DNA from: Polyodon spathula
Taxonomy: Eukaryota > Chordata > Actinopteri > Acipenseriformes > Polyodontidae
Assembly: GCF_017654505.1 (NCBI RefSeq)
Contig: NC_054534.1
Span: forward strand, 43,622,226-43,686,225
Direction of reading: 5' to 3'
DNA length: 64,000 bases
A program made the position numbers and the translations under genes. Below the pieces are notes generated by a model. That model saw only the letters and a list, made by a program, of their open reading frames with translations, had not been told where the DNA came from and did not search any database. This document shows positions 11,354 through 24,017 of this stretch, piece after piece. The stretch's first letter is position 1; every line of letters starts with the position of its first letter.

Positions 11354-12993
11354 CAGTGGATTGCGAAAGTATTGACCCCCCCTTGGCATTTTTCCTATTT
11401 TGTTGCCTTACAACCTGGAATTAAAATGGATTTTTATTTGGATTTCATGTAATGGACATACACAAAATAGTCCAAATTGGTGAAGTGAAATGAAAAAAAT
11501 AACTTGTTTCAAAAGATTCTAAAAAATAAATAACAGAAAAGTGGTGCGTGCATATGTATTAACCCCCTTTGCTATTAAGCCTCTAAATAAGATCTGGTGC
11601 AACCAATTACCTTCAGAAGTCACATAATTAGTTAAATAAAGTCCACCTGTGTGCAATCTAAGTGTCACATGATCTGTCACATGATCTCAGTATATATACA
11701 CCTGTTCTGAAAGGCCCCAGAGTCTGCAACACCACTAAGCAAGGGGCACCACCAAGCAAGCGGCACCATGAAGACCAAGGAGCTCTCCAAACAGGTCAGG
11801 GACAAAGTTGTGGAGAAGTACAGATCAGGGTTGGGTTATAAAAAAATATCCGAAACTTTGAACATCCCACGGAGCACCATTAAAGCCATTATTAAAAAAT
11901 GGAAAGAATATGGCACCGCAACAAACCTGGCAAGAGAGGGCCGTCCACCAAAACTCACGGACCAGGCAAGGAGGGCATTAATCAGAGAGGCAACAAAGAG
12001 ACCAAAGATAACCCTGAAGGAGCTGCAAAGCTCCACAGTGGAGATTGGAGTACCTGTCCATAGGACCACTTTAAGCCATACACTCCACAGAGCTGGGATT
12101 TACGGAAGAGTGGCCAGAAAAAAAACATTGCTTAAAGAAAAAAAAAGCTAACATGTTTGGTGCTCGCCAAAAGGCATATGGGAGACTCCCCAAACATATG
12201 GAAGAAGGTACTCTGGTCAGATGAGACTGAAACTGAGCTTTTTGGCCATCAAGGAAAACGCTATGTCTGGCGCAAACCCAACACCTCTCATCACCCTGAG
12301 AACACCATCCCCACAGTGAAGCATGGTGGTGGCAGCATCATGCTGTGGGGATGTTTTTCATCGGCAGGGACTGGGAAACTGGTCAGAATTGAAGGAATGA
12401 TGGATGGCGCTAAATACAGGGAAATTCTTGAGGGAAACCTGTTTCAGTCTTCCAGAGATTTGAGACTGGGATGGAGGTTCACCTTCCAGCAGGACAATAA
12501 CCCTAAAGCAACACTCGAGTGGTTTAAACCCCAAACATTTAAATGTCTTGGAATGGCATAGTCAAAGCCCAGACCTCAATCCAATTGAGAATCTGTGGTA
12601 TGACTTAAAGATTGCTGTACACCAGCGGAACCCATCCAACTTGAAGGAGCTGGAGCAGTTTTGCCTTGAAGAATGGGCAAAAATCCCAGTGGCTAGATGT
12701 GCCAAGCTTATAGATACATACCCCAAGAGACTTGCAGCTGTAATTGCTGCAAAAGGTGGCTCTACAAAGTATTGACTTTGGGGGGGTGAATACTTATGCA
12801 CGCTCAAGTTTTCTGTTTTTTTGTCTTATTTCTTGCTTGTTTCACAATAAAAAATATTTTGCATCTTCAAAGTGGTAGGCGTGTTGTATAAATCAAATGA
12901 TACAAACCCCCAAAAAATCAATTTTAATTCCAGGTTGTAAGGCAACAAAATAGGAAAAATGCCAAGGGGGGTCAATACTTTCACAAGCATCTG
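11354..12993 (+). mobile_element. Complete Tc1/mariner element with TA target duplication
   Basis: The left terminus CAGTGGATTGCGAAAGTATT and the inverted right terminus CAGATGCTTGTGAAAGTATT are followed by a common GACCCCCC...TTGGCATTT block and by CCTATTTTGTTGCCTTACAA. The inverted repeats therefore run about 70 bp or more. TA flanks both ends (11352-11353 and 12994-12995). The length of about 1.64 kb is normal for a full Tc1 element. It carries a broken transposase. Confidence 0.92.
11768..12775 (+). pseudogene. Tc1-like transposase, frameshifted
   Basis: The frame at 11768-12151 gives the N-terminal paired-like helix-turn-helix region (KYRSGLGYKKISETLNIPRS, then AIIKKWKEYG and a GRPPKL hook). 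The frame at 12157-12561 has LWSDETE (first catalytic Asp), [10 protein letters not shown] and FQQDNN (second Asp). The frame at 12548-12775 has [15 protein letters not shown] (DD34E glutamate) and ends STKY. Two frame changes, near 12145 and 12550, and lost sequence after residue 125 inactivate it. Start chosen at the ATG that opens the MKTKELS frame. The enzyme would cut and paste its own element at TA sites in the nucleus. Confidence 0.9.
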
Positions 12994-12995
12994 TA

Positions 12996-14829
12996 TTTCT
13001 AATTCAGATACTTCAATATAGCAATCTTATAAATTGTAATTTTATTTTACTTCACTGATATACACAGCAGGCAAGAGGTTAATTTTTAATTAGGCACCTG
13101 CTTAGCAGCAAATGCAACCTTGAATATTAAAACTTAGGACTGCTATACTTTGATATAGCCACAAACCTATTCTAGTTCAATTGTTCCTGGCCTGTTAACT
13201 GTATCCATAGATTTTGCCATTCTGTTCTCACTGGATTAAAATGTTTGAAGCTTAGTCTAATTAAAAAAGATGGTTTTGCCTGATAAGGGAGGCTTGGAAC
13301 TTTCAGCAGGTCGGCCTGACGTTTTGATACCAGAAGCTCTTTCTCAGACCTTACACACTTATTCAAAAGGATACAAAATACAGAAACCTACATTACTATT
13401 AGCAATGTATTTCATTCTATAGCATCCAATCCATATCAAATAAGTCAGCTTGTTCTCAGCAAGATTTGAATTCTCCTCCTGGCTCAGCTTGAAGTGGCTT
13501 GGTGAACACCACCACAGGCCTGTGCATCCAGCATTTTACATTACAGGTGTAGGCGACCAGTCTACTTGATACCTGCAAGATGCTTGTACACGTTTGGCAG
13601 GAACATTCTAGCACACCTAAATGAGCCCATTATACTGGATGATCACGTTCAGTTTATGCATTCAATTCTTTTCAAATTATCTGGGTCCACCTTTAAGTGT
13701 GAAACGATATTCCTTCAGGGCCATTAATTTCAAATAGAATTCGACAGTGCCTGACCAAGAGACTACAGGCCTGGCAAAGTTTTTACTTTTTACTAATCGG
13801 CTCCAGCACCTATCACATCCACATTTCACACTTTCAGAATCAGTTTTCTACCGGAAACAATGGTTCTGGATCTATAACTGTTTTCTTGATACATTTCATG
13901 TTGTTCAGATGGTAATTTTAGGAGGTACCCCCTCCATCCACAATACAGATGTGGGCCAAAATTCACTAGTTCATATCACTTGGCTTCCAACCTATTCTTG
14001 CACATCATCAGTGGGCAAACACATTTGAACTGAATCTGGGTCCATTAAAGAACCACACACCCTTGCAACCAAGGTATTCCATGCAAAAGGATCTAATGAC
14101 TTATAGCACAAAAGGGATGTGCCAGAACCACCTGTGACACCATGCTGCTCCCTACTCTTCATCTTGAAGGGGACAGCTCTCCACAGCCGAGGCACCATTC
14201 CTGGCAACCAAAGTAGTCGATGCAATTGCTGGCAGTGACGTTTTTGTTCATCGTTTCTTGGCAGTCAGTCATGTTGCTGTTTGTGTACTCTGGTAGTCAC
14301 ATCTCATGTTGCCAGCTTTAATACACGCATCACTATATTCTACTTGAATTAAGACACAGGCTATTTTTGAAGAAAAAAAAAAGACGGTTTGAAAAGTGAG
14401 TCTTAAATTCAAAGGAATATGGAAATTTTTTAAAACCATGCAGATAAGGAAAACATAGCACAGTAAAAACTTAAAGTGGCACAATTGCAGTCATGAATGG
14501 GGTTTCTCCATGATCGAGTCATGGAATACAGAAGGTGTAACGTGCACCGATTGGCCAAAAGATCCTGAGCTGTCTATAATATGCAATATGTTACCACCCT
14601 TTATGCATATTGCGTTTACAATCCAGCCTTGAAACCAACAATTTGTGCTGCCAGCCAGATATACAATTCTGTATTTGGCACAAGGAATTGAGTCTAGTTA
14701 CATAAATATGTTGGCTCTTCTGCATTTACACTGGAATACATTTTGTGACAGACATGTTGCATGTACAGGCAGAGGTCAATTTTAGAACATTCTCTATTTG
14801 AATATACCTGCAACATGAAAGGGAGCCTT
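12996..14829. other. Intergenic region downstream of ANXA1
   Basis: No ORF, repeat unit or RNA gene could be supported. Short open frames here are not conserved-looking. Confidence 0.4.
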
Positions 14830-14845
14830 AAATGTATTGACATGT

Positions 14846-14855
14846 TTTATTTATT
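14846..14855 (-). terminator. Probable ANXA1 polyadenylation signals
   Basis: The minus strand contains two overlapping AATAAA hexamers (plus-strand 'ttttatttatt'). They lie about 225 bases after the ANXA1 stop codon, giving a short 3' UTR of roughly 240 bases. Confidence 0.6.
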
Positions 14856-15077
14856 AAAAGAGTACATTGACTTTACTTGGACACAACCACCCTGCTCAGG
14901 CAAGGTGAAAATCTCATCCAATTTTACATGATCAACATTTTACTACAAACTAGTTACTTCATACATATATTTCTCTACTGTTATATGATTATATATTTCA
15001 GGGAGAGATGTGTGGGTAAAAGCAGATTATTATTTGTTCTTCCACAGCAAGGACTCGCACACATCCCGATATGGAAT

Positions 15078-18000
15078 TTAGTTATTGCTTCCACAGAGAG
15101 CCAGCAGGATCTGCTCATAATCTCCCTTGGTATCATCCTGCAATAATTTAAAAAAAGAGGAAACATGTCAGCTGTGATAACCTCAGACAGGTTTATCTTT
15201 GAAACCAAGTGTACTGATTTTCATTCGGTGGAGGCAATCACTTCTTATACTGTAGGTCTATCGTACCACCTTTTTTTCCTCCCCAGATCAATAGAGATGC
15301 AAAAAAAATGTGATGGCTTCATATCAAACGGGAATATCAACTGAAAGCAGCTTATTATGTTTGCTGGTACAATATGTTACACACTTACCTGTTGGCTGAA
15401 TAAACATGTAAATTTATATATATATTTTTTCCTGCATTCAGGTAGTACTGACAGCAGATGCGCCACACATTCTATTACATAATTACTATGGGATAATGGT
15501 AAAAAGAGAGACAACAAACAAGTCTGTGTTAGAGCTGCAGTGGAGATAGTCAATAAATGGGAGAAAAGTTGGAAAACCCAAGTGAAGCAAAGACACAAGC
15601 ATATGCTACACACTCATTTTATTATGCACTTTTTGGAGGCACGGTGTATATGACATTTGTTATATTAAGATTTTGAAGAAATTAGCACACTTTTTTTTTT
15701 ACTCTTGTGTTTAGGGCACTCTTATGTCTGCAAGTTTGATTGAATAGCAACACAAAACAAAGAAAAAAAAAAAAGACCAAAGTGCTGCTGTATTTTTTTT
15801 TGGATTGAATCTGCCCCTTAGCCACTTTACAGAGCCTCTACCAAAAACAGCTGAAGGAATCCTATGGCACACACATTTAGTATAACATTAAAAGAAAAAA
15901 AAAAAGGCACAAATTGGTCTTACAAAATAACAGCGGCAGCTATATAGAATTCTGAGAAAAACTTACCAGAATATCCTGGTAAAGAGTCTTGCCATATTTT
16001 TTCTGATATTCAGCTTTGATGTCCAGCAAATCAATTTCAGATCTGCTAATCATAATCCTGTTCAGTATCTTTTCTCTGGTTCCAGATCCCTGTATGCATT
16101 AACAGAGGAACAATGAGTAGGCTGCTATGGTGTTAAATGAAGGCCAAAAGACAGTATAGGATGTCCAAATAACGGCTGTGGGTACGAGCACCATTAGTTT
16201 AACATTTGTTTATAGCAGTTGCTTGGGAATGCCTTATCCAATTGAAATGCAATTTGGTATGGGCATTCCACAGCACACGTTTTACTTATAAACCAGGCAC
16301 AGGAGTTGCATGGTACTAATATACTACACATGTAACTGTTGCTGGACAATAGTGATTATTTTACCGCTTAACCATTAAAATTCAGCATGATTTGAACCTT
16401 CAATTTAGGAAAAACAGAACAAACTTTATTTTTACCTTCATTGAGAGGTACAGCTTTTCAGCAAAGAAAGCTGGTTTGTTTCCAGCACATTTGACTGTTT
16501 AAAAAAAAAACAAAAAAAAAAAAACACACACACACACCACAGAGCGTTAATTACTCTTGTACAATATCCATGACTGAACGTGACATGAGAAATCACAAAA
16601 TATAGTATTGAATATGAAGACAGTATCTCAAAGTGTTAGGTATGTATCATTTTGAAACCAACATGTTACATGCCACTAATATGACAGCCATCTTAGGTCC
16701 TAAGTGAAGGAAACCGTTTGACTTGCCTGACAAGTTTCTATTACACTGAAATTATGAAGTCAGCATCTGAGACAGCTTATATTCAGTTAAAGTACTGGTG
16801 GCAGATTGACCGTTTCATACAAGAACCATTTGCTATGCATAGCACTGTTTTTTAAAACCACCATGTTTAACAATGTTAAAACAGTATTGGTTTCAATAAA
16901 TAAATTCTGTGTTTACAAAGAAAATATCTTTACATACCAACAGCAGTCAGGCAGCTTTCAATATCCCCCTTCAGCTCCAGATCAAGAGCCTGAGACACAT
17001 CATGTTTGCTATATTTGCTGTATCTCTCAAATGCTAAATATTTAAAAAGACAGTTTTAAATGTAGGAAATAGCTATCTGCAAGCCTCATGTGTAAGTTGC
17101 ATTGGAAGTGCAGTATTGGCAATAGAAACTTCTGACAACTACATAATGCCAAAAACACTGGAAATTTACCAAGAGCACCCCAATAATGAGTTAACTCAGC
17201 TCTGAGGGAACCTTTCTTTACAGTGTTACAATTCTCTCTAGCCCTTGCTCTCACAACATCTCACCACAGCACTGAAACTGAATGAACCTTTTAAGCTAAA
17301 GAAAAGTGTTTCTATAATGGCCCATTTACTTAGATTTACAAATGATTTTATTAAGGATATTTACTCAAAACAAAAGAACATATGTACTGTACCAAGCATT
17401 CCAATCAAGCCCTAATACAGAGCAATCCCTAATATACAGTATGGGACAACAGCAGGATATGAAAGCTACAGTACATGTGTGACACTGCAATAATTCTTAA
17501 TGTTTTTCTTTTAACCTTGACAACGCTAACCCTTACTTTTGCGAAGCTGTGGAGCACTCCTGGTGGTGAGTATGTTGATGAAAGTCAAGCAATCTGTCCC
17601 CTTTCTCTTCTCCCCAGCTTCATACAGAGCCTACAGAGAAAATCTAGTTTAATTTCTACTAAAGGCTGAGTGGCTTACACTGAAATCACGTACTAAAAAG
17701 CAAAAAAATAACATATTTAGTTACTTTGACAAATGTGCATTTTATTTTCCTACCATTCCAAAACTGTCCAGAGGGGGAAAAAAAAAAAAAAAAAAAAAAA
17801 AGGACTGATGAAAGACAAATTCTTACTCTGGCATCACTGTCAGCGAGATCTTCATTCACAACGTTGTCCTCACTCCTGTCTCCCTAAAGAACGACCCATA
17901 TAATATTAGTAAGTAAAATTTAAAATACTAACTTTGTCATCTACTCACAACAGCTAGTGATACAAGTGTCCTTTTCAGGCTCTGTGTTATAGTACCAACC

Positions 18001-20910
18001 AGTAAGACCAGTATTTCAAATTGTTTACCCATAAAACCCATATTTCCTAACTTACCTTACAAAGGGAAAGGAGTGCCCTTTTGAAGTCTCCAGATGTCTC
18101 AGAGACAATGTCTTTTTCAAGGTTGTTTTTTCCTACAATGCAACACAGAAAACGTGACTCGGGTCAGTTTAAAACATATTCACTTGTCTTTCTTACATGA
18201 ATGCATTCCTTTCATAACTTTATTAAATTCCATACAACATGTAAATGAAATAATGCAATTACCATCATTGTAGACTTTTAAAATCTCTTTTATCTCTTTG
18301 TTAGTCCTGGATGCCAGCACCTCAATAAGACAGTCTTCATCGGTTCCAAGACCCTGCAAATGCGTTGTTACAAAGAGGGATTTTCACAGCACATTAATGG
18401 CTACTGCTACAACAAAGGGAAGCTGTACCATTGTACATATTGTCAGATAGATTTTATTAAAAAAAAAGACTACATTAAATATTTAACAAATATTTGGAAC
18501 ACATTAATATACAGTTGTTTGTATTCTGGTTTGGATGACAGGAGTAGATTATATTTAAGTTAAAACATTAGCCTTGGTAAAATCTAAGGAAACAAAAATT
18601 ACTCTTACTTTGCCCTTACATTCAATAGATACCATAACATTTAAATTAATATATTTATGCCTCTAGGGTTATACCGTGCAGCAAGACAAACAATCTTTGA
18701 AGTCCTCTGTTAATATCCAATCCCCATATATAGAAATGCACCCACCCTAATTAAGTATTTATTCTGATGAATTCTGTTATTTATAACTATCCAACTTAAT
18801 CACATAAAAATCCTTTGTTCGTGGTGTTTCATGTTTAATGTAGATGCTTCTTGTTGCTTCCCTAAAATAAATGAAGTAGAAATGTGACGTGCATCAACAC
18901 ATTTCTTGTATATTTTATACATGAACTAGAATTTAAAGAAATCTGTTGTTCTTAATCAGCTACCAAAAGCATCTGAATTGAACAGATCTGTTTTACAGTG
19001 TCCCCACTAATGTATGCAAAATAATATTCCAAATTAATCAATTACCTTGACTCACAATTACATACTGCAAGTAACTTAAACTTTCCACTGTAAGCTTACC
19101 TTCATGGCAGTCTTCAACAGGTGAGCATCATACTGGGCCGGTGTTTTTAACAGGGCCAGGACCACATCTTCAAGTTGGCCAGAGAGGGCACTTTTCAAAG
19201 CAGCATCTAGAGCCTATGTGACAATTAGTAAGCATGCATATATTTACTATAATTTAATAAGAAAAAAGGATTCATAAACTCATTAAGTTCTACCTTTCCG
19301 GTAGCCTTCTGGTAAGCCTCTTTGATTTGCTGACGCTGGGCATTGCTCCTCTTCACCAGTACTTCAATAATGGTTTTCTCATCCACACCTAACAATTTAA
19401 AACAAGGTTATGACCTCTTGCATAGTACGCACTTTGTATAAACAAAGTTCTCCTGACATTTTAGTTTTTATGCAAATAAAATCCCAGACGTGTATTCTGA
19501 GGTAAGCAAAAACGGACACATTTTGTTAAAGGCCTAGTCAATACACCAATCTTAAGTGACAAATATATGGACCATATTCTGGAACAGACTCCACAGATGT
19601 GTCCTACCTCAAACCCCCATCACTGGACACTTACTCCTCAAGAAAGATAAAAACACTTTACACACTTCTTGAGTTAAGTAAGTGCCCTGGTTGCTCACAG
19701 TGGATTCCGTACATTGGTATCATAGGTCACAGGTCAAAGTGAAGCATACAGTAGTGGCTGCGAGTTTAGAAAATACACAGAAGCTCCTCTCATTGGGATG
19801 CTTGAACAAAAAATAAATAAATAAATCCAGCCACGCTCATGTACTGAAGAGTTATTATTAATGTGTCTCTTGTGAAGTGTTGGAATGCCTTGTGGAATGT
19901 TGCAGTTTGGGTAGAATATGACTTAAAAAAAGTCAAGATAATATAGTTTGTTTCTCAGAGTTATTTCATACGGTTTTAATAAGAGTCTCCAGTTTCAAAC
20001 AAATAGTGTCAACTTGCAGAACCAAGAGTGAGAATCATATTCCATCAATACCTTTTACTTTGATTGCTTTGTCCAACAGTGCGACATCAGCACTCGCATT
20101 AAAGTAAGGGTATGGAGTCACTGTTGGTCCTTTGTGTGGTGGCTAAAAGAGGTACAAAATATAATTAATTTAGAAAACTATAAAATATTCAAGTAACAAA
20201 GTAATAGATCATTAATGTTTTAATTTAAAAACACAATCTAATATATTTTAAGTTCAGCAAATGTGTTGCAGTAGTTACCTATGGCACAAAGCACTGATCT
20301 GTCTACATTCCATCCTAGATATTTAAAGGTCAAGGGAGGGGCTCACATTCCAGACTCTTGGAATCAGTTGCTTTGTCATGGCCAATTCTGAACAGAGGGA
20401 AATTATATTTTTCCTACTGGTTAATGCAAGCACAAACATAACTAACAGATATTGGTAGTCTGTGCCACTATCGAGATGCCTTGGGAGGATGAAAATCGCA
20501 TCTTATCACAATGTAAGACACCTGCGATGTTGACATGCCAACTTTCTTTGCCACAGCAGCCTATGAAACCAAAGGAGACTCCAGCTCCTTTAAAAAGAGT
20601 TCAACCTGGTTTACGCAAGTCACAGCGTAATCACTGCACTGTGCTACATGAACCTGTCTTGCTCTCCAAAGTTACTTCTGTTCATTTAAATAAAAAAAAT
20701 ACAATATCCCAATTAAATGAAGCGACATCCCAATTAAATGACATAAATAACATTGGGAAGAACTGTCTCCCACTGTTCTATCCCATTCAAGCAGCAATCC
20801 CGATTATCAGTGTCCCGATTAAGTGGCACTGACTGTACATGGATACCTACTGGATAATCGTCCAGGCCCATATATACGGCCTGTTGCAAAAATTCTGTGA
20901 TGAAGGACAT
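15078..20910 (-). CDS. anxa1: Annexin A1 (12 coding exons)
   Basis: Calcium-dependent phospholipid-binding protein of the cytosol and membrane surface; in mammals it is linked to membrane organisation and resolution of inflammation. Coding exons (high to low coordinate): 20910-20851, 20142-20052, 19388-19294, 19213-19100, 18353-18263, 18132-18056, 17883-17827, 17630-17537, 17033-16938, 16494-16436, 16089-15967, 15137-15078. All have GT/AG borders and join in phase to 338 codons (human protein 346). The sizes 95, 114, 91, 57, 94, 96, 59 and 123 are the standard annexin exon lengths; the sixth is 77, one codon short. The N-terminus is [15 protein letters not shown]. Repeat motifs are VKGVDEKTI (I), MKGLGTDED (II), KRKGTD (III) and MKGSGTREK (IV). 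The end is [24 protein letters not shown] and SKYSKHD identify A1 among annexins. No frameshift is seen. Confidence 0.97.
20640..20837 (-). mobile_element. pogo/Tigger-like DNA transposon end inside ANXA1 intron
   Basis: Read on the minus strand from 20835 it begins CAGTCAGTGCCACTTAATCG, then GGACACTGATAATCGGGATT, followed by further 'aattgggat' blocks. Repeated 'TTAATCGGGA' terminal motifs are typical of Tigger/pogo elements. A TA dinucleotide (20836-20837) sits at the boundary. The left limit is unclear, and a 126-codon frame extends from 20452 into it without recognisable transposase motifs. It lies directly beside the donor site of the first coding exon. Confidence 0.6.
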
Positions 20911-20924
20911 TTTCAGTGAAGTTT
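20851..20924 (-). other. anxa1: ANXA1 exon 2 (first coding exon)
   Basis: The acceptor TTTTCCCCCAG, preceded by a long pyrimidine run, ends at 20925. Fourteen untranslated bases precede the ATG at 20910-20908, and the donor GTAGGT starts at 20850. It encodes [20 protein letters not shown], the unique N-terminal tail. The following exon continues in phase 0 with [15 protein letters not shown]. Confidence 0.9.
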
Positions 20925-21908
20925 CTGGGGGAAAAAAAAAAAAAAAAAAAATTATATATATGACATAACATGCACATCCATACTCTTCTGTGTTGTATGC
21001 AGCCACTGCTTGGCTTTTGATTGTTCAAGGATAATTTCATTAAAATGTGAGATGCTTTTAGGAAACTGAATCTTCCTTTATATCAGTCCATTATCCTTAA
21101 TTTCTATTAAATACTCAAGTTATTTTTACTAATGTGCTTTTATGATTTTAAATTGAATTTGCATTTTTTCCCCAGAAGTTTAAATGATACAAGTGAATCT
21201 AAACAATAAGAATACATTTGGGGAAAGAAAAAAAAAAAAAAACACACACACTCCACACGCTCAAAAATGACTACACCTTATTACACAATCTGTACTGAAA
21301 AAACATACCATCAACTGTCATGCTTAGATTAAGAAAACCAGAAAAGTGACTCCTAAGATTGTCATCAATTGGTCAGAAAAACAAACCTGTCAGAATCTTG
21401 AGAAAGTCCTACGCAAATTCAAACCGACAGTTCTGAAGATGCAGACCAGATGCCAAACGATCTAATTTCAGATTCCCTCCAAGACATTAACAAGTTTCAC
21501 AATAACTTCATGCAGTCTTAAGATAATAGAAGTGTGTGCTATTAAAACAGAGAAGATAATAAAATGACAGCCCAATTTGTTGGTTTGAAAAAAAATATAC
21601 AATAATAATTATTGAAATGTTCAAAATGTGTTGCAGATAATGCCTGTAAAAATCATGTAATCCAAATTAATCTACTGTAAAGTTAAACCAAGCAGGTAGC
21701 TTTCATGTTGAAAAGTTACTTTTCAAAGTAAGAAAATCCTTTGTACTCAGCCCCCTGCTGTGCATATAAATTGCCTTCAATTTAATTTGATCATAGGGGA
21801 GCTGTTACCTAGGAAAGTCTGATATATACCCAGGTAAAGGTTCAATAAAACTAGGATTATAAATTAACTGAATTATTGTGCCAATTAACTTGTTACAATG
21901 AACATTAT

Positions 21909-21962
21909 TATATATATATATATATATTATATATAATATATATATTATCATATATAATATAT
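21909..21962. repeat. TA-rich imperfect microsatellite
   Basis: Alternating TA with TATTATATAATATA interruptions, followed by a T run, inside ANXA1 intron 1. Confidence 0.85.
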
Positions 21963-23159
21963 TAATTTTTTTTTTTTTTTATGGTTAACCATAACTGAAC
22001 CTGCATAGAATTTGTGGTGCAGGAACTTAGTATTGTGGAAGTGCAACAGTGAGCAGAGACAAAATAACACCAAAAGATTAAGGATTGTTTAAACTCCAGC
22101 ATAACAAGGTTTCTTTTAGTACAGTGAGAAATGGATCCCGCCTTAAAACATGATTCCAGAACAATTGTTACTTGTCAAACAGCTGAGGTTCTTTGAGCAT
22201 AATACACAGTCACACAAGCTACAATTAACATGTATTGTAGTTGTCAGTTTATTAAGGGTACAATTAATGTTGTTTATCAAATGCATCGGAAAGTCTAGAG
22301 GTCTTCCAGTATCTGCATATAAAGTCCTGGAGAGAACACTCCCCTTCCCAGGGTTGCACACACTTGGTTTAAGGTATCTGCACTGCATATAAGTTATGTA
22401 ATTACTGTATTACTGAATTACTGTATTACTTTCAAATGGAGCAAAGATGTAGCCAACTTTCTTAATTGTACAGACATGGTTCACTGTATCAAACCCATAG
22501 TCAGCTTTCTAAAGCGAGTTTGAAGGAGTTTTAGGGTTGGTTCATACTTCTGTCACAGGTGAATGTGATAACTCAGGCGCAGACAGCTCTAAAAGCTGTG
22601 TAGCTTCACATGCTGAAATTTTTAGACATTGCCCGACCTTGTGCGATTTCATGTGCAGACACAGGAGCCAGGATTACTTAATTCTGACATGTCACACAGG
22701 GATGGAGACCCTCCATTCTGACCAGACATTATGTTGGCATCTGAAGTACGAACCTTTTGTACTGTTCAATGCTTTCTTTGTATTTTTCAGGAACATCTTA
22801 AGATTGCAGCAGCAGTACCAATGCCACACCCAAATGTGGCAATTCATTGGTTTAACACTCTGGCAATATTAATCAGTGTAGAAATATAATAACCAACATG
22901 CTAACGGGTTAATGAGAATAACTGTAAAAGAAAACCATTAAAAAAAAAAACCAACAACAAAAAAAAACACACATTTATAGAACGCTTTGTATTATCAGAT
23001 TTGTTTTATCTTTACTGTCATTGCAGGTCTGCAGTGCTCCCCCAGGATCCATAGTACCCGACTGAGACCTTTTTGTCACACAAATGGTAATCATTTTTTT
23101 TATGTTATAGCTCTGCTTGGTTTTATATTACTTTAGCAGGGGTAACGTAAGTTAAAGTG

Positions 23160-23260
<101 letters not shown>

Positions 23261-23930
23261 ATATCACACACATATATAAAAAAATAAAACAAAGTAGTGG
23301 TGATTTTTTCGATACCACTAAAAGTTTTTAATGCATTTGTCAATTTTCAAATTGTAAATGAAAAAAAACGACACCATATTTTCATGTTTAAAATTTCTGA
23401 AATGTTCCAGATATGTAACGGATAAGCGTTACATTAAACGTGATGGGACTACAGTGTGTCAATCAACCACGGGTGTGTAACATCAGCAATACCAAACTTC
23501 CTGGTCAAATCCTGTAGTTCTTTTCATAGAAATACCACACCTCACATTGAAGAATGATGCACAAAACAGTCGGCTCCCAGATGGCGTATTTAAAAATAAA
23601 AAACAAAAAAACAAACAAAAAAAAAAAAAAAAAAAAAACACATCGTTTACGATATTAACAGAATTTTTAAACTACATCTAAACATTATCCGATATATAGA
23701 GTATTGCACCAATATTTACCATTTACATTACATTTTACTGTGGTTTTGTAGTTTTGTATGGTCAAGAAAATGGTTATAGTAAAATTAAAAGGTTGCCAAA
23801 TAGTGTCACGCAAACCAACATGTTGCAGACACTAGAAATATAATTGTCAGAGTTTAATACATACCCTAAATGTATAACTTAATGATAACTACATTTATCA
23901 CTAAGCACAAAACACAAACAAACACCGTAC

Positions 23931-23985
23931 CTCTTGTTTCTGTTGTTCACGAACTCCAACTGCCTATAAAAAACAGACTTTCCAG
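23931..23985 (-). other. anxa1: Probable ANXA1 untranslated exon 1
   Basis: The minus strand shows a TATA box about 30 bases upstream (24011-24017), then leader sequence ending GTGAACAACAGAAACAAGAG, followed by a GTACGG donor at 23930. ANXA1 genes have a short non-coding first exon, and this fits in place and size. The transcription start is inferred from the TATA spacing. Confidence 0.55.
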
Positions 23986-24010
23986 TGTGAGCTAACTCTT
24001 CAAATATGTA

Positions 24011-24017
24011 TTTTATA
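24011..24017 (-). promoter_or_regulatory. ANXA1 TATA box
   Basis: The minus strand reads GGGTATAAAATACATA. It is correctly spaced from the inferred exon 1. Mammalian ANXA1 promoters also use a TATA box. Confidence 0.5.

Noticed and set aside
13747..14225. Short ORFs downstream of ANXA1
   Set aside because: No homology-like motifs on either strand and no splice context.
20452..20832. 126-codon ORF next to ANXA1 exon 2 as a host gene
   Set aside because: Its end overlaps the pogo/Tigger-like terminus and it lacks transposase or other domains; probably chance or element sequence.
15078..20910. Annotation as another annexin (A2 or A5)
   Set aside because: [17 protein letters not shown] and the C-terminal ILLALCGSN with the exon sizes fit A1; A2 and A5 lack these.
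22537..22872. 111-codon plus ORF inside ANXA1 intron 1
   Set aside because: No recognisable motif, intronic position, no coding-like composition.
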